Made by a program: the position numbers and the translations under genes
Part shown: positions 9,922 to 21,834 of the stretch, piece by piece
Numbering within the stretch: position 1 is the stretch's first letter
Layout of the letters: each line of letters starts with the position of its first letter
The notes under the pieces: model-generated
The model's database searches: none
Told to the model about the DNA's origin: nothing
Seen by the model: the letters and a program-made list of their open reading frames with translations, nothing else
Assembly: GCA_913020445.1 (NCBI GenBank)
Contig: CAJWAR010000006.1
Span: 1 to 64,000 of the forward strand
Direction of reading: 5' to 3'
Source of the DNA: an uncultured Rhodospirillaceae bacterium
Lineage (GTDB): Bacteria > Pseudomonadota > Alphaproteobacteria > Rhodospirillales > UBA2165
Length of the DNA stretch: 64,000 nt

Positions 9922-10374
9922 ATGCCAGCTGAACCTTCTAGAACTATTGCAATCGCTTGTGATCACGGCGGAATTGACCTCAAAGCTACACTTGCGGCGG
10001 AATTGGAGGGTGACGGCTACGATGTTCTGGATTTGGGCACAAATGGCTCAGATTCAGTTGATTACCCGGATTTTGCTTATGCATTGGCGAGTGCAATCAA
10101 AGACGGCAAAGCGACACGCGGCGTGTTGGTTTGTGGTTCTGGAATAGGCATCAGCATTGCAGCCAATCGCCATGCAGAAATTCGAGCCGCTCTGGTCCAC
10201 GATGCCCTTGGTGCCCGTATGTGCCGGGAACATAACGACGCAAATGTAATCGCTTTTGGTGGCCGCATGATTGGCGTCGAAACTGCGCGCGATTGTCTCA
10301 ATACATTTCTCAACACGGAATTTGAAGGCGGAAGACACGAACGTCGCGTCGACAAGCTTTCAAACCCAAAATAA
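9922..10374 (+). CDS. rpiB: Ribose-5-phosphate isomerase B
   Basis: IACDHGGIDLKATL, GVLVCGSGIGISIAANR. Confidence 0.95.
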   Translation: MPAEPSRTIAIACDHGGIDLKATLAAELEGDGYDVLDLGTNGSDSVDYPDFAYALASAIKDGKATRGVLVCGSGIGISIAANRHAEIRAALVHDALGARMCREHNDANVIAFGGRMIGVETARDCLNTFLNTEFEGGRHERRVDKLSNPK

Positions 10375-10413
10375 ATGAAACAAATTTAGATACGACGTTA
10401 GGAAAAACCATAG

Positions 10414-11718
10414 ATGTCACTTGCCAATAATGACAACGCCTCCTTGAATTCATTTTTTTCAGCTTCGCTTGAAGATTGCGATGCGGATGTTTTCAAATCA
10501 ATCCGCGATGAACTTGGACGTCAACAAGATCAAATTGAACTAATTGCTTCTGAAAATATTGTCTCGCGTGCCGTGTTGGAAGCTCAAGGCTGCGTCATGA
10601 CCAACAAATATGCCGAGGGCTATCCCGGCCGGCGCTACTATGGCGGTTGTGAATTTGTTGATGTGGCGGAAAATTTGGCGATCGAGCGCTCGACTAAATT
10701 GTTCAATTGCAGTTTTGCCAACGTTCAGCCGAACTCCGGCTCACAAGCCAATCAAGGCGTGCTCCAGGCACTCATTAAACCGGGTGACACCATCATGGGT
10801 ATGTCGCTGGCGGCCGGCGGACATCTGACTCATGGCGCACCGCCCAATCAATCCGGTAAATGGTTTAACGCGGTGCAATATGGCGTTCGTAAACAGGACG
10901 CTCTGATTGATTTTGATGAAGTCAGAGACCTCGCTAAAGAGCATCAGCCAAAACTGATTATTGCCGGTGGCTCTGCTTATCCACGTGAAATTGATTTCGC
11001 TCCATTCCGGGAAATTGCCGATGAAGTCGACGCCATCTTTATGGTCGATATGGCCCATTTTGCCGGGCTGGTCGCTGCCGGTGTACATCCGTCACCATTC
11101 CCGCATGCTCATGTCGCAACCTCGACCACCCATAAAACGTTGCGCGGCCCGCGGGGCGGTTTGATCCTGACAAATGACGAAGATATTGCGAAAAAAGTAA
11201 ATTCAGCCATTTTTCCCGGTATTCAAGGTGGCCCGCTCATGCATGTTATTGCCGCTAAAGCCGTTGCCTTCGGTGAGGCGTTGCAGCCCGACTTCAAAAT
11301 TTATGCCCAAAACGTGGTCGATAATGCACGCGCCTTGGCGGCGAAACTGGTCGAGCGGGGCTGTGATATCGTCTCCGGTGGAACCGACACCCATTTGATG
11401 CTGGTTGATTTAAGACCGAAGAGCCTGACCGGCAAAGCCGCCGAAGCCAGCATGGAAGCTGCCGGCATCACTTGTAATAAAAATGGCATTCCGTTCGATC
11501 CGGAAAAACCGTTTGTTACCTCAGGCGTACGCCTTGGCACACCGGCTGGCACGACGCGTGGATTTGGCATTGCTGAATTTAACCAAATTGGTGATCTCAT
11601 TAGTGAAGTGCTGGATGGCTTGGCAGCCAATCCGGACGATAATAGTACCGTTGAAGGCGCGATACGTAAGCAAGTCGAGGAACTTTGCGCGCGGTTTCCC
11701 GTCTACAGCAATTTTTAA
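10414..11718 (+). CDS. glyA: Serine hydroxymethyltransferase
   Basis: [36 protein letters not shown]. Confidence 0.98.
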   Translation: MSLANNDNASLNSFFSASLEDCDADVFKSIRDELGRQQDQIELIASENIVSRAVLEAQGCVMTNKYAEGYPGRRYYGGCEFVDVAENLAIERSTKLFNCSFANVQPNSGSQANQGVLQALIKPGDTIMGMSLAAGGHLTHGAPPNQSGKWFNAVQYGVRKQDALIDFDEVRDLAKEHQPKLIIAGGSAYPREIDFAPFREIADEVDAIFMVDMAHFAGLVAAGVHPSPFPHAHVATSTTHKTLRGPRGGLILTNDEDIAKKVNSAIFPGIQGGPLMHVIAAKAVAFGEALQPDFKIYAQNVVDNARALAAKLVERGCDIVSGGTDTHLMLVDLRPKSLTGKAAEASMEAAGITCNKNGIPFDPEKPFVTSGVRLGTPAGTTRGFGIAEFNQIGDLISEVLDGLAANPDDNSTVEGAIRKQVEELCARFPVYSNF

Positions 11719-11765
11719 CTGAATACTGGGTATGAACAGAAGTTCATATAAAAGGGGATAGAACA

Positions 11766-12218
11766 ATGCGTTGTCCATTTTGTGGTCATAACGACACTCA
11801 GGTTAAAGACTCGCGGCCAACCGAAGATAATTCTGCCATAAGGCGGCGGCGGTCGTGTCCGGAATGCGGCGCCCGTTGGACGACCTTCGAACGGGTCCAG
11901 TTGCGCGAACTCACGATCTTGAAAAAGAACGATAAAAAGGAAACTTTCGACCGCGACAAATTGGCGAGATCGCTCCGCATATCGCTGCAAAAACGCCCGG
12001 TTGATCCTGAGCAGGTCGAACGCATTGTAAATTCGATCCAGCGGCGGCTGGAAAGTTTGGGCGAAAATGAAGTGCCGTCAAAAGTCATCGGCGAGATGGT
12101 GATGGATGTGCTCGCCGATCTTGATTCAGTCGCCTATGTCCGGTTTGCTTCGGTTTACCGGAATTTTCGCGAAGCGCGTGATTTTGAAGACTTTGTAGGG
12201 AGTTTAAGTGACGACTGA
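11766..12218 (+). CDS. nrdR: Transcriptional regulator NrdR
   Basis: [42 protein letters not shown] zinc ribbon plus ATP-cone. Confidence 0.97.
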   Translation: MRCPFCGHNDTQVKDSRPTEDNSAIRRRRSCPECGARWTTFERVQLRELTILKKNDKKETFDRDKLARSLRISLQKRPVDPEQVERIVNSIQRRLESLGENEVPSKVIGEMVMDVLADLDSVAYVRFASVYRNFREARDFEDFVGSLSDD

Positions 12219-13341
12219 TTCTTCAGGAACACTCGCCACAGACGACCATACCAATCACATGAAAGCAGCGCTTAATTTGGCGCAGCGGGGCCTCGGGAAT
12301 GTATGGCCCAATCCAGCGGTCGGTTGCGTGATCGTTCAGAATGGCAGAGTGGTAGGGCGCGGTTGGACCCAGCCGTCTGGGCGCCCGCACGCCGAAACCG
12401 AGGCGTTGCAGCGGGCCGGTGAACTGGCCAAAGGCGCAACTGCCTACGTCACCTTGGAACCCTGCAATCATCAAGGTCAAACACCGCCTTGTAGCGAGGC
12501 CTTGATAGCGGCCGGTATTAAAAAGACGGTGATTGCGGCACAAGATCCTGATTTACGCGTTGCTGGCACTGGCATAACTCGTTTGAAAGAAGCTGGCATC
12601 GAAGTCCAGCTTGGTGTCTGCCGGTATGAAGCCGATCAACTGAACAAGGGTTTTTTCTCTCGGGTAGAACTTTCGCGTCCTCTTTTTACCCTTAAAATCG
12701 CGACAACTTTGGACGGTAAAATCGCTACCCACTCCGGTGAAAGTCAATGGATAACCGGTAATTTGGCCAGACGAGCCGCTCATCGGCAGCGGGCATCCCA
12801 CGACGGCGTGATGATCGGCAGCGGAACTGCCTTGGCCGACAATCCGTCATTGACCTGCCGTTTGCCCGGCATCTCAAATGAACAGCGAAATAGAATTGTG
12901 TTGGATGGCAGATTGCGCCTGCCCCTTGATTCTCAACTTGTCCAAACAGCCGGCGAGGTTCCTGTCACTGTCTTTACCTTACCCGGCGATGCCGCAAAAC
13001 AAGAGCGTATAAAGCAGCTTGAAAATAATGGTGTCAGAGTTCGCATAGCACCCGCCGAAGCGCCGCAACTCGATCTTGAGTGGGTCGCTAAAAAGCTGGC
13101 GGAAAACGGCTTAACCCGAGTGTTTGTTGAAGGTGGTGGTACACTTGCGGCTTCACTGTTGAAAGCCAATATAATCGATGAAATTGCCTGGTTCAGAGCT
13201 CCGTCGGTCATTGGCGATGATGGGCTTTCGGCAATCGATGGATTAAAGCTGGACAAACTGGCAGAAATGCCGACATTCACCCGCAAATCCTTAACCCAGC
13301 TGGGAGAGGATAGTTTGGAAATCTTGACCAGAAAACTGTAG
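12208..13341 (+). CDS. ribD: Bifunctional diaminohydroxyphosphoribosylaminopyrimidine deaminase/reductase RibD
   Basis: PHAETEAL...[20 protein letters not shown] and C-terminal reductase domain; overlaps nrdR. Confidence 0.96.
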   Translation: MTTDSSGTLATDDHTNHMKAALNLAQRGLGNVWPNPAVGCVIVQNGRVVGRGWTQPSGRPHAETEALQRAGELAKGATAYVTLEPCNHQGQTPPCSEALIAAGIKKTVIAAQDPDLRVAGTGITRLKEAGIEVQLGVCRYEADQLNKGFFSRVELSRPLFTLKIATTLDGKIATHSGESQWITGNLARRAAHRQRASHDGVMIGSGTALADNPSLTCRLPGISNEQRNRIVLDGRLRLPLDSQLVQTAGEVPVTVFTLPGDAAKQERIKQLENNGVRVRIAPAEAPQLDLEWVAKKLAENGLTRVFVEGGGTLAASLLKANIIDEIAWFRAPSVIGDDGLSAIDGLKLDKLAEMPTFTRKSLTQLGEDSLEILTRKL

Positions 13342-13352
13342 TAGTAAATATC

Positions 13353-13940
13353 ATGTTTACCGGAATTATTACCGATGTGGGCCGTGTGCGGGATGTCCGC
13401 CAGAGCGGCGACACGAGATTGGAAATCGAAACTCATTTTGATATGAGCGATGTCGATATTGGGGCATCCATTGCCTGCTCAGGCACATGTCTGACGGTGA
13501 TTGAAAAAGGTGACAACTGGTTTGCCGCCGAAGCCTCAGCAGAAACGCTGTCAAAAACGTCGCTTGGTGCATGGCACGTTGATACCGCGGTAAATCTTGA
13601 ACGACCGCTTAAAGCTGCCGACGAATTGGGTGGCCATCTGGTTTCCGGTCATGTTGATGGCGTCGGCGAAATCACCCAAATAGAGAGCGAGGGCGATTCC
13701 ATTCGCTATACATTTCGCCCGCCGCCCGAGTTGATGAAATTTATCGCCGAGAAAGGCTCAATTGCGATCAATGGTGTTTCCTTGACGGTGAACGAAGTCG
13801 ATGACACGACTTTTGGCGTCAACATTATTCCTCATACGCAGAGCGAAACAACTTTTGGCACGGCGAAAACCGGTGATCCGGTAAACCTGGAAATTGATAT
13901 GCTGGCGCGCTATGTTGCGCGACTGCTCGAAAAGGACTGA
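13353..13940 (+). CDS. ribE: Riboflavin synthase alpha chain
   Basis: MFTGIITDVGRV..., VSGHVDGVGEI, internal lumazine-binding repeat. Confidence 0.96.
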   Translation: MFTGIITDVGRVRDVRQSGDTRLEIETHFDMSDVDIGASIACSGTCLTVIEKGDNWFAAEASAETLSKTSLGAWHVDTAVNLERPLKAADELGGHLVSGHVDGVGEITQIESEGDSIRYTFRPPPELMKFIAEKGSIAINGVSLTVNEVDDTTFGVNIIPHTQSETTFGTAKTGDPVNLEIDMLARYVARLLEKD

Positions 13941-13942
13941 CA

Positions 13943-15112
13943 GTGGCTAAACCAAATAATTTAGAATCGCCGGAATCTTACGATTTATCGGACTATCTAT
14001 CATCGATCGAAGAAATTATCGATGAAGCTCGCAATGGCAGAATGTTTATCCTCGTTGACGATGAAGATCGCGAAAATGAGGGTGATCTCGTTATTCCGGC
14101 ACAGATGGCGACCCCGGACGCGGTTAATTTTATGGCCACTCACGGCCGCGGTCTAATTTGCCTGGCCTTGACGCGACAGCGTGTTGAAGAGCTTGGTCTG
14201 CCTGCCATGAGCGCCAACAACGCCATGCGCCATCAAACCGCCTTCACAGTGTCTATCGAGGCCAAAGAAGGGGTAACTACCGGGATTTCGGCGGCGGATC
14301 GAGCCCGCACGATTGCGACAGCCATCGATACCTCAAAAGGTGCAGCTGATATCGCCTCACCGGGCCATGTATTTCCGCTCGCTGCACGGGATGGCGGCTC
14401 TTTGGTGCGCGCCGGGCATACTGAGGCTTCGGTGGATATTGCACGCCTGGCTGGGCTGGCGCCGGGTGGCGTGATTTGCGAAATCATGAAAGATGATGGC
14501 ACCATGGCGCGCCTGCCAGACCTCGTCGCTTTTGCCCAGAAGCATGGTCTGAAAGTCGCAACAATTGCTGATTTAATGGAGTACCGCCTACGCAATGATC
14601 GCATCGTCAAGCCGAGCATCGAATCGACAATGAATACGATTGGAGGCGGTGAATTTAAATCCGTGGTTTATATTAATCAGGCTGACCAAAGCGAGCACAT
14701 GGCCTTAGTGAAAGGCGACGTAAGTGAAAATGGGCCAGTAATGGTCCGCATGCACGCCTTCAATATGTTTGATGATATTTATAGCGCGGAAAAAACTCTC
14801 GAACTCCATAAGGCCATGGAAATGATCGACCGGGAAGGGCGGGGCGCTGTTGTTATGCTGCGTAATCCAAGCCGGACATTTATCAGCGATCGCATCCAGC
14901 AAAAATACCAAGGACCTTCCGTCAGTTTTCGAGGCTACGGTATTGGCGCTCAGATTTTATTGGATCTAGGTATTCACGAAATGATCGTTCTAACAAATAC
15001 CGAACAAACGCTGGTGGGACTAGAAGCGTATGGATTGTCAATAACGGAGCGGCGGCCAATTAAGATAAATAAAAATGATTCAGTACCGGTGCGGGATGAC
15101 TTCTATGAGTAA
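13943..15112 (+). CDS. ribBA: RibBA-type protein (DHBP synthase fused to GTP cyclohydrolase II-like domain)
   Basis: [28 protein letters not shown]-terminal RibA-like region ([17 protein letters not shown]); GTG start. Confidence 0.92.
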   Translation: MAKPNNLESPESYDLSDYLSSIEEIIDEARNGRMFILVDDEDRENEGDLVIPAQMATPDAVNFMATHGRGLICLALTRQRVEELGLPAMSANNAMRHQTAFTVSIEAKEGVTTGISAADRARTIATAIDTSKGAADIASPGHVFPLAARDGGSLVRAGHTEASVDIARLAGLAPGGVICEIMKDDGTMARLPDLVAFAQKHGLKVATIADLMEYRLRNDRIVKPSIESTMNTIGGGEFKSVVYINQADQSEHMALVKGDVSENGPVMVRMHAFNMFDDIYSAEKTLELHKAMEMIDREGRGAVVMLRNPSRTFISDRIQQKYQGPSVSFRGYGIGAQILLDLGIHEMIVLTNTEQTLVGLEAYGLSITERRPIKINKNDSVPVRDDFYE

Positions 15113-15527
15113 AATATTGATTGTTGAAGCTCGGTTCTATGAAGACATCGCCGATCAACTCGCTACCGGCGCCGTTAAAGTTATCGAAGATACCGGCCTA
15201 TCAGTTGATCGCGTTGCTGTTCCTGGCGTGTTTGAAGTTCCAGCGGCAGCAAAAAAAGCCTGGGATACCGGTAACTATGTTGGTGTCGTCACGCTTGGTT
15301 GTGTCATTCGCGGAGCGACTGATCATTACGATCATATTTGCCGCGAAGTTAGCCGCGCCTTGATGGATTTAAGTATCCATGAGGGCGTACCACTTGGTTT
15401 TGGCATTCTCACCTGCGAAAATCGCGATCAGGCGTGGGAACGCGCCAATGTTGACGACCGCGATATTGGCGGCCGCGCAGCTGTTGCCTGCCTCCACATG
15501 CTTGAAATCCATAACGAGTTTAGTTGA
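15105..15527 (+). CDS. ribH: 6,7-dimethyl-8-ribityllumazine synthase
   Basis: VPGVFEVPAAAKKAW, GCVIRGATDHYDHI; ATG overlaps the ribBA stop. Confidence 0.95.
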   Translation: MSKILIVEARFYEDIADQLATGAVKVIEDTGLSVDRVAVPGVFEVPAAAKKAWDTGNYVGVVTLGCVIRGATDHYDHICREVSRALMDLSIHEGVPLGFGILTCENRDQAWERANVDDRDIGGRAAVACLHMLEIHNEFS

Positions 15528-16012
15528 TGGCCAAAAAAGGTAAACGAGACCCGCGAAGTACCAGCGTTGCTCGTTTAACCGCAACACAGGGTCTCTACGA
15601 AATTGAAATTACCGGCGCTTCACTTGATGCAATCTTGTTGGATTTTCTTGCCCGGCGTTGGCAAAACCCAGACCCGGACGAACCTGAATTAGGCGAGCTT
15701 GCGGTACCCGACAAAAAGAAGTTTGGCGAAATTGTCCGCGGCGTTATCGAAAATAAATCCCAGCTTGATGACATTTTAACAGGCGCCCTTGCTGAGGGAC
15801 ATAGCTTGGAAAAATTGGACGTTCTCTTGCGATCCGTGTTACGCGCTGCGGCTTATGAAATGTTTTACCAGCCGAAAGTACCGGTTCGGGTTATCATTAA
15901 TGAATATGTCGATTTAGCCCACGCGTTCTATGCTGAAAAAGAACCTTCTTTGGTTAATGGTGTTTTAGACCGCATAGCGAAAGTCGTTCGCGGTCAGGAG
16001 TTGGAGAAATAA
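15524..16012 (+). CDS. nusB: Transcription antitermination factor NusB
   Basis: ARLTATQGLYEIEITG, LRAAAYEMFYQPKVPVRVIINEYVDLA; overlaps ribH. Confidence 0.93.
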   Translation: MMAKKGKRDPRSTSVARLTATQGLYEIEITGASLDAILLDFLARRWQNPDPDEPELGELAVPDKKKFGEIVRGVIENKSQLDDILTGALAEGHSLEKLDVLLRSVLRAAAYEMFYQPKVPVRVIINEYVDLAHAFYAEKEPSLVNGVLDRIAKVVRGQELEK

Positions 16013-16016
16013 TTCG

Positions 16017-17009
16017 TTGCCTAATGAGAATGCACGACCGAACGAATTTGAAATCATCAATAAATACTTTGCACCACTAAGTGGATCTGAGCCCGGCGCC
16101 TTTAAGCTCACCGATGATGCGGCGATTATCGATCCACCGACCGGCCAAAGCCTGGTCGTAACGACTGATGCCCTAGTTGCCGGGGTGCATTTCTTCACAG
16201 CTGATCCGGCGGAGGATATCGCTGCCAAATTATTACGTGTCAGCCTGTCAGACTTGGCTTCGATGGGTGCTGAGCCAGCCCATTATACGCTTTCGATCGC
16301 CGTGCCAGAGGATCTCAACTCAGATTGGTTCGAAACATTTTCTGAAGGCCTCGCCGAAAATCAAAGGGAATTCGGTGTCACTTTGATCGGCGGCGATACC
16401 GTATCGACGTCCGGTCCGCTGACACTTTCGTTAACCGCGATGGGATACATTGAAAAGGGGATGGGCTTAAGACGGAGTAAGGCGAAAGTTGGCGATAGTA
16501 TATGGGTTTCCGGAACTATCGGTGATGGTGCGCTTGGTCTTTTGGCCGTTGAAAATAAATTAGCTGACCTCAGCAGTGACGATTGCGAATATTTACGCCA
16601 GCGTTATCGTTTGCCCATTCCACGCACCAAACTCGGACAGAACCTCATCGGCAATGCCCATGCGGTGATTGATATTTCCGATGGTTTGGTCGCTGATCTC
16701 GGCCATATTTGCGAAACTTCCGGTGTCGGAGCGGATGTTCAGATTGCTGATATTCCATTATCTAAAGCAGCAAATGGTGCACTGGCGGAAAACTCAGCCC
16801 TGCTTGATTTAATCCTCGGTGGCGGTGATGACTATGAATTACTTTTTACCACCGAGCACAGCTTTGCAGCGGCAGCTGAAAAAATTGCTGCAGAAAGCGG
16901 GGTCACTCTTACTAAAATCGGAGAAATAACGAATACCGGGGCGATTCGGCTATTTGACCAAAACGGCCAGGAGCACACGCCCCGCCAAAAAGGATTTACT
17001 CACTTTTAA
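16017..17009 (+). CDS. thiL: Thiamine-monophosphate kinase
   Basis: DDAAIIDPPTGQSLVVTTDALVAGVHF, LIGGDTVSTSGPLTLS, GGGDDYELLFT; TTG start. Confidence 0.94.
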   Translation: MPNENARPNEFEIINKYFAPLSGSEPGAFKLTDDAAIIDPPTGQSLVVTTDALVAGVHFFTADPAEDIAAKLLRVSLSDLASMGAEPAHYTLSIAVPEDLNSDWFETFSEGLAENQREFGVTLIGGDTVSTSGPLTLSLTAMGYIEKGMGLRRSKAKVGDSIWVSGTIGDGALGLLAVENKLADLSSDDCEYLRQRYRLPIPRTKLGQNLIGNAHAVIDISDGLVADLGHICETSGVGADVQIADIPLSKAANGALAENSALLDLILGGGDDYELLFTTEHSFAAAAEKIAAESGVTLTKIGEITNTGAIRLFDQNGQEHTPRQKGFTHF

Positions 17010-17093
17010 TTTTAATGAAATCAAATTAGGTTAAAGATTGATATGATAAACGTATCGAACCGTGAGCATCTGAATAACTGTTGGTTTTGATAA

Positions 17094-17579
17094 ATGCCTA
17101 AAATTTTAGTCATTGTTTTAGCTGTCGTTATCTTGCTTGCCGGTGGGGCAGTTACGCTTTTGCAGCAGATGGAGCTCGGGCCATTTGAACCGGAAGTTAA
17201 GCTCACACCGGAGCAAATAGCGGCGGCGGCTGCCGAGATGGCACGCAAGAAGGCGCTGGAACCGCCACGCTTTGTGACTCTAGAACCGCTGTTAATCCCT
17301 ATATTTCAAGGAGATATCGTAGCTGCAACCATTCAGCTGCAGATTCAGATCGAAACCAGAAAGGGCAATGTATCGAAGATCAACAAACAAATGCCGCGCC
17401 TGAAGGATGCCTATATACGGGATTTACATGCATATGTTCCGAGACTTTTACGCAAACAAAAAGACCTTGATATTGCCTCGCTAAAACGCCGTCTCTTTGT
17501 TATTGGTGAAAGAACCATCGGCAAGGGTTTGATTGATGGCGTACTTGTTCAATCGGCAATGAACCGAAAACTACGCTAA
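17094..17579 (+). CDS. FliL-like single-TM protein
   Basis: N-terminal TM then PRFVTLEPLLIPIFQGD...MPRLKDAYIRDLHAYV..., FliL-like layout. Confidence 0.6.
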   Translation: MPKILVIVLAVVILLAGGAVTLLQQMELGPFEPEVKLTPEQIAAAAAEMARKKALEPPRFVTLEPLLIPIFQGDIVAATIQLQIQIETRKGNVSKINKQMPRLKDAYIRDLHAYVPRLLRKQKDLDIASLKRRLFVIGERTIGKGLIDGVLVQSAMNRKLR

Positions 17580-17769
17580 TAAAAATCACTTATATTTCAG
17601 CTATGTCCATCAATATTGTTCCGGGTGTGTTAATGGTTGATTTCCCAGTTGATTTCTATGCCGCCTTCTGGCATGTTCCCGGCGAATTTTCCACACCCAC
17701 TTAAACGAAAGTATAGGGACGGGTGTTCCCCCTATTATCAAGGTTTCAACCAACTAAGGGTTAAACGAC

Positions 17770-19866
17770 ATGTCTAATGTTTCAATGTTGATCGTCGGTT
17801 GCGGCGTCATCGCACTACTTTATGGAATTTATGCCATTCGTTCCGTTCTCGCAGCTCCTGCCGGTACCGAACGTATGCAGGAAATAGCCGCGGCTATTCA
17901 AGAAGGCGCAAGCGCTTATCTTAACCGCCAATATACGGCAATCGCCGTTGCCGGTGTTGTCATCGGTATCGTTCTTGGCCTGCTGCTTGGCGGCTCCGTC
18001 GCCGTCGGCTTTGGCATTGGCGCAGTTCTCTCCGGCGTTGCCGGTTACATTGGTATGAACGTTTCTGTTCGCGCCAATGTCCGCACAGCTGAAGCTGCTC
18101 GATCCGTGGGCCTGGCTGAAGGCCTCTCGGTGGCTTTTAAATCTGGCGCCATTACCGGTATGCTGGTGGCCGGTTTAGCTCTGTTGGGCATTATTGGTTA
18201 CTGGCTTGTCCTTAAAGGAATGATCGATACATCAAGTAAAGACGGCATGCGTCACGTGCTTGAGGCCCTCGTCGGCTTGGCTTTTGGCGCGTCACTAATT
18301 TCCATATTTGCCCGTCTCGGCGGTGGTATCTTTACCAAAGGCGCTGACGTTGGTTCCGATTTGGTTGGTAAAATCGAAGCTGGTATCCCGGAAGATGATC
18401 CTCGCAACGCCGGCGTGATTGCCGATAACGTGGGTGACAATGTTGGTGACTGTGCCGGTATGGCAGCGGATTTATTTGAAACCTATGTTGTGACTGTTGT
18501 TGCAACCATGCTCTTGGCTGCAGCCTTTTTCTCCGGTGCACAGCAGGAAGTCATGATGACATTCCCACTTTTAATCGGTGCCGTTAGCATCCTTGGCTGT
18601 GTTGTCGCAACTTTCTTTGTCCGTCTTGGTTCAGGCAACTCAATCATGGGCGCGCTTTACAAAGGCTTTTTTGCCAGCGTGATCATATCCGCCATCTTGA
18701 TCGCAGTCGTTATCAACTGGCAGTTTGGTTTTGACGGAACTTTCGATGCGAATGGCCTGACAATCACTGGTATGGATTTGTTTGTGTCCGCACTGGTTGG
18801 TCTTGTCGTTACAGCACTGATTGTCTGGATCACTGAATATTACACAGGTACTAATTACCGCCCCGTACGGAGCATCGCTAAGGCATCCGAAACGGGTCAC
18901 GGTACCAACGTCATCCAAGGTCTGGCCGTTTCGATGGAATCTACAGCCATGCCGGTTATTGTAATTTGTGCTGGCATTATCGTTGCCTTCCTGACAGCTG
19001 GTTTGTTCGGTCTGGCCATTGCCGCCACTTCGATGCTGGCGCTGGCCGGTATGGTAGTCGCCCTTGACGCTTTTGGTCCGGTTACCGATAACGCTGGCGG
19101 CATTGCTGAAATGTCCAATCTGCCGGAAGAAGTTCGTAAAACCACGGATGCCCTGGATGCCGTTGGCAATACGACCAAAGCTGTCACCAAAGGCTATGCC
19201 ATTGGTTCAGCCGGCTTGGCTGCACTGGTTCTGTTTGCCGCCTTTACGGCAGATTTAAATCTGTTGTTCCCGAACTTAAAAGTATCCTTTTCCTTAAGTG
19301 ATCCATTTGTCGTTGTCGGCTTATTCGTCGGTGGCTTGATCCCTTTCTTGTTTGGATCAATGGGCATGATGGCTGTTGGCCGCGCCGGCGGTTCTATCGT
19401 CGAAGAAGTGCGCCGCCAATTCAAAGAAATTCCTGGCATTATGGAAGGCACGGCAAAACCAGAATACGGTAAATGTGTTGATCTGCTGACCAAGGCAGCG
19501 ATTAAAGAGATGATCGTGCCATCGATTCTGCCGATTGCGGCACCATTCGTCATATATTTCGTAATTAATGCCATCGCCGGTCAAGCTGCGGCATTTGCAG
19601 CACTTGGAGCGTCCTTAATGGGTGTTATCGTGACCGGCATCTTTGTTGCGCTGTCGATGACGTCAGGTGGCGGTGCATGGGATAATGCTAAGAAGTATGT
19701 CGAAGATGGTAACCACGGCGGTAAGGGCTCAGAAGCTCACCACGCTGCCATCACAGGTGACACGGTTGGTGATCCTTATAAAGACACCGCCGGACCAGCT
19801 GTGAACCCATTGATTAAGATTATGAATATCGTTGCTATTTTGCTGCTGGCTATTCTCGCCGCTTAA
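17770..19866 (+). CDS. hppA: Membrane-bound H+-translocating pyrophosphatase (K+-independent signature)
   Basis: [45 protein letters not shown] (Lys typical of the K+-independent class). Confidence 0.97.
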   Translation: MSNVSMLIVGCGVIALLYGIYAIRSVLAAPAGTERMQEIAAAIQEGASAYLNRQYTAIAVAGVVIGIVLGLLLGGSVAVGFGIGAVLSGVAGYIGMNVSVRANVRTAEAARSVGLAEGLSVAFKSGAITGMLVAGLALLGIIGYWLVLKGMIDTSSKDGMRHVLEALVGLAFGASLISIFARLGGGIFTKGADVGSDLVGKIEAGIPEDDPRNAGVIADNVGDNVGDCAGMAADLFETYVVTVVATMLLAAAFFSGAQQEVMMTFPLLIGAVSILGCVVATFFVRLGSGNSIMGALYKGFFASVIISAILIAVVINWQFGFDGTFDANGLTITGMDLFVSALVGLVVTALIVWITEYYTGTNYRPVRSIAKASETGHGTNVIQGLAVSMESTAMPVIVICAGIIVAFLTAGLFGLAIAATSMLALAGMVVALDAFGPVTDNAGGIAEMSNLPEEVRKTTDALDAVGNTTKAVTKGYAIGSAGLAALVLFAAFTADLNLLFPNLKVSFSLSDPFVVVGLFVGGLIPFLFGSMGMMAVGRAGGSIVEEVRRQFKEIPGIMEGTAKPEYGKCVDLLTKAAIKEMIVPSILPIAAPFVIYFVINAIAGQAAAFAALGASLMGVIVTGIFVALSMTSGGGAWDNAKKYVEDGNHGGKGSEAHHAAITGDTVGDPYKDTAGPAVNPLIKIMNIVAILLLAILAA

Positions 19867-19884
19867 AGCGATATTCGACCCAAC

Positions 19885-19919
19885 AAAAAGCCCCGCCGGT
19901 ACACCAGCGGGGCTTTTTT
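19885..19919 (+). terminator. Rho-independent terminator after hppA
   Basis: AAAAAGCCCCGC cggtacacca GCGGGGCTTTTTT. Confidence 0.9.
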
Positions 19920-19942
19920 AATAATTAAACCCGGTCGACCAG

Positions 19943-20425
19943 CTATTTATTAATAGCGTCGGTCGGATCAACGTCGCTTTCAAAGCGGCCAATGTTGCCA
20001 AACAACTGTTGCAATAAAGTTATTTCCTTACCGGCAGTTGGCGTCTTCCGGTCAACCATCGCGATATCATGGCCGTCTTTAAGTCCCAAAGTCTTAACTT
20101 CACTTACTATACCTTTCTTATCAAAGCGTATGATGACAACCTTACGTTCGACGACATCTGGTTCAAAAAAGGCGCGCGTCTCGGTCCGTTCGCTGATGTA
20201 ATACCAACTCTCGCCTTGAAAAGGGGCAATACTGGAGGGCGATCCAATAAGCTCAACAACGCCTCGCTTATTGACCTGGCCAACTTCGATATTGGCCAGT
20301 AAATCGGGGTCAGGTAAATTTCCCCGGGTCGCAATGCGGGGTGCACAAGCGCTCACGGCAACTACCAGTGTGCCGGCGACTGCCCAGCGGATTAATTTTC
20401 TTCCAATGAAAAATTTTGTTTGCAT
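19943..20425 (-). CDS. bamE: Outer membrane protein assembly factor BamE (SmpA/OmlA) lipoprotein
   Basis: VVAVSAC lipobox; VNKRGVVELIGSPSSIAPFQGESWYYIS; start taken at internal Met (ORF extends to 20494). Confidence 0.88.
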   Translation of the reverse strand: MQTKFFIGRKLIRWAVAGTLVVAVSACAPRIATRGNLPDPDLLANIEVGQVNKRGVVELIGSPSSIAPFQGESWYYISERTETRAFFEPDVVERKVVIIRFDKKGIVSEVKTLGLKDGHDIAMVDRKTPTAGKEITLLQQLFGNIGRFESDVDPTDAINK

Positions 20426-20557
20426 TACAGACGATTTTCTCTCAATTAGCGCTTCTGGCGAAAGCAATTCGATTGATGCAGTATTATAACACACTGCATC
20501 CGATTTAGGCTATGTGATGTCTTTTCCGAGGCGGTCTGTCAATGACTGACTTGCGGG

Positions 20558-21109
20558 GTGGAAAATATGGGAATACTAGCGTTTTTGGGCTTTAAGAAAT
20601 ACGACGATGCGGTTTATCGTCTATACGGCGAGATTGTCGCTCAGGCGCGTGTTGAGGATTTCTACACCGTTCACGGCGTCGCCGACACGGTCAACGGGCG
20701 TTTCGACCTCATTGCGCTGCATGCATATATTGTCATGCGCCGGCTGAAAGATTTCGGTGAGGAGGGCAGTCAACTGTCACAAGATTTATTTGATGTTATG
20801 TTTGCCGATATGGATAAGAATATACGCGAAATGGGCGTCGGTGATTTAAGCGTGGGTAAAAAAATTAAAGCGCTGGCAAAGTCTTTTTATGGCCGAATCA
20901 AAGCCTATGATGACGGCATAGCGGAAACGGATGGAGCAAATCTGACAGCGTCGTTGAAACGTAATCTTTATTGCGACCAAGAACCTACTAATGAACAAAT
21001 TAACAAAATTGCAGACTATGTAATCCAAGAAATTGAGTTGTCGCAAAACTGGAACATTGACGACCTAAAAAATGGCTCGGTGTCCTTTAGCCCCGCACCC
21101 GGCAAGTGA
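20558..21109 (+). CDS. Ubiquinol-cytochrome c chaperone family protein
   Basis: DTVNGRFDLIALHAYIVMRRLKDFG...LFDVMFADMDKNIREMGVGDLSVGKKIKAL; typical position next to DUF177. Confidence 0.88.
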   Translation: MENMGILAFLGFKKYDDAVYRLYGEIVAQARVEDFYTVHGVADTVNGRFDLIALHAYIVMRRLKDFGEEGSQLSQDLFDVMFADMDKNIREMGVGDLSVGKKIKALAKSFYGRIKAYDDGIAETDGANLTASLKRNLYCDQEPTNEQINKIADYVIQEIELSQNWNIDDLKNGSVSFSPAPGK

Positions 21110-21121
21110 GAGATACAGACA

Positions 21122-21697
21122 GTGACTGAGGGAACTGACCAAAATATTAGCGGCAAGGATACGCCAACAACAACCCCGGAGATTTCTCGTGTCATCAAGA
21201 TCGATGACATCAAGGCTAATCATCTCGAGTTGGATATTGAGGCGACGGAAAATGAATGCCAAGCTCTGGCAAAAAGATTTGATCTAATTGAACTGGGAAA
21301 ATTTTCTGCTCATCTCATTTGTACGAGTTCGCCAAAACATACCGAAGTACAGGTCAAAGCCAGCTTTACGGCCAATGTAATTCAGCGCTGCGTTGTAACT
21401 CTTGAACCGGTACCAGCTGAAGTAACGGGCTCATACCGCTGTGATTATTCGGTTGATATACTGCCGGAAGATATTGAAATCATTGAATTTGATTCAGCGA
21501 CTGATGACCCCCCAGAAGCCATCATTGATGGCGCATTTGATGCCGGTATTATGTTAACGGAACAATTTGGTCTCGAATTAGAGCCTTTCCCACGCTCACC
21601 CAAGGCCGATTTTGACGCCTTGAAAATGGCGGCAGGGGATAAATTAGACACGGCTGAGAGCAACAATCCGTTTGCAGTGCTAAAGAAAGTCAAGTAA
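21122..21697 (+). CDS. DUF177 (YceD family) protein upstream of rpmF
   Basis: FTANVIQRCVVTLEPVPAEV...IDGAFDAGIMLTEQFGLELEPFPRSP; canonical yceD-rpmF-plsX-fabH order. Confidence 0.88.
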   Translation: MTEGTDQNISGKDTPTTTPEISRVIKIDDIKANHLELDIEATENECQALAKRFDLIELGKFSAHLICTSSPKHTEVQVKASFTANVIQRCVVTLEPVPAEVTGSYRCDYSVDILPEDIEIIEFDSATDDPPEAIIDGAFDAGIMLTEQFGLELEPFPRSPKADFDALKMAAGDKLDTAESNNPFAVLKKVK

Positions 21698-21834
21698 ACG
21701 ATGGCCAGATTTCACTCGTGGCAATAAACAGGACTGCTCATTCGGCTTGCCGAACGATTTAAATTGATTTATGTAGCGTTCCACCGCGATGGAAACTTCC
21801 GAATAAACTAGTTTGTGATTAGAGAGAAATAGCT

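Noticed and set aside
12933-13436. 167-aa minus-strand ORF
   Set aside because: Antisense to ribD/ribE; no recognisable domain.
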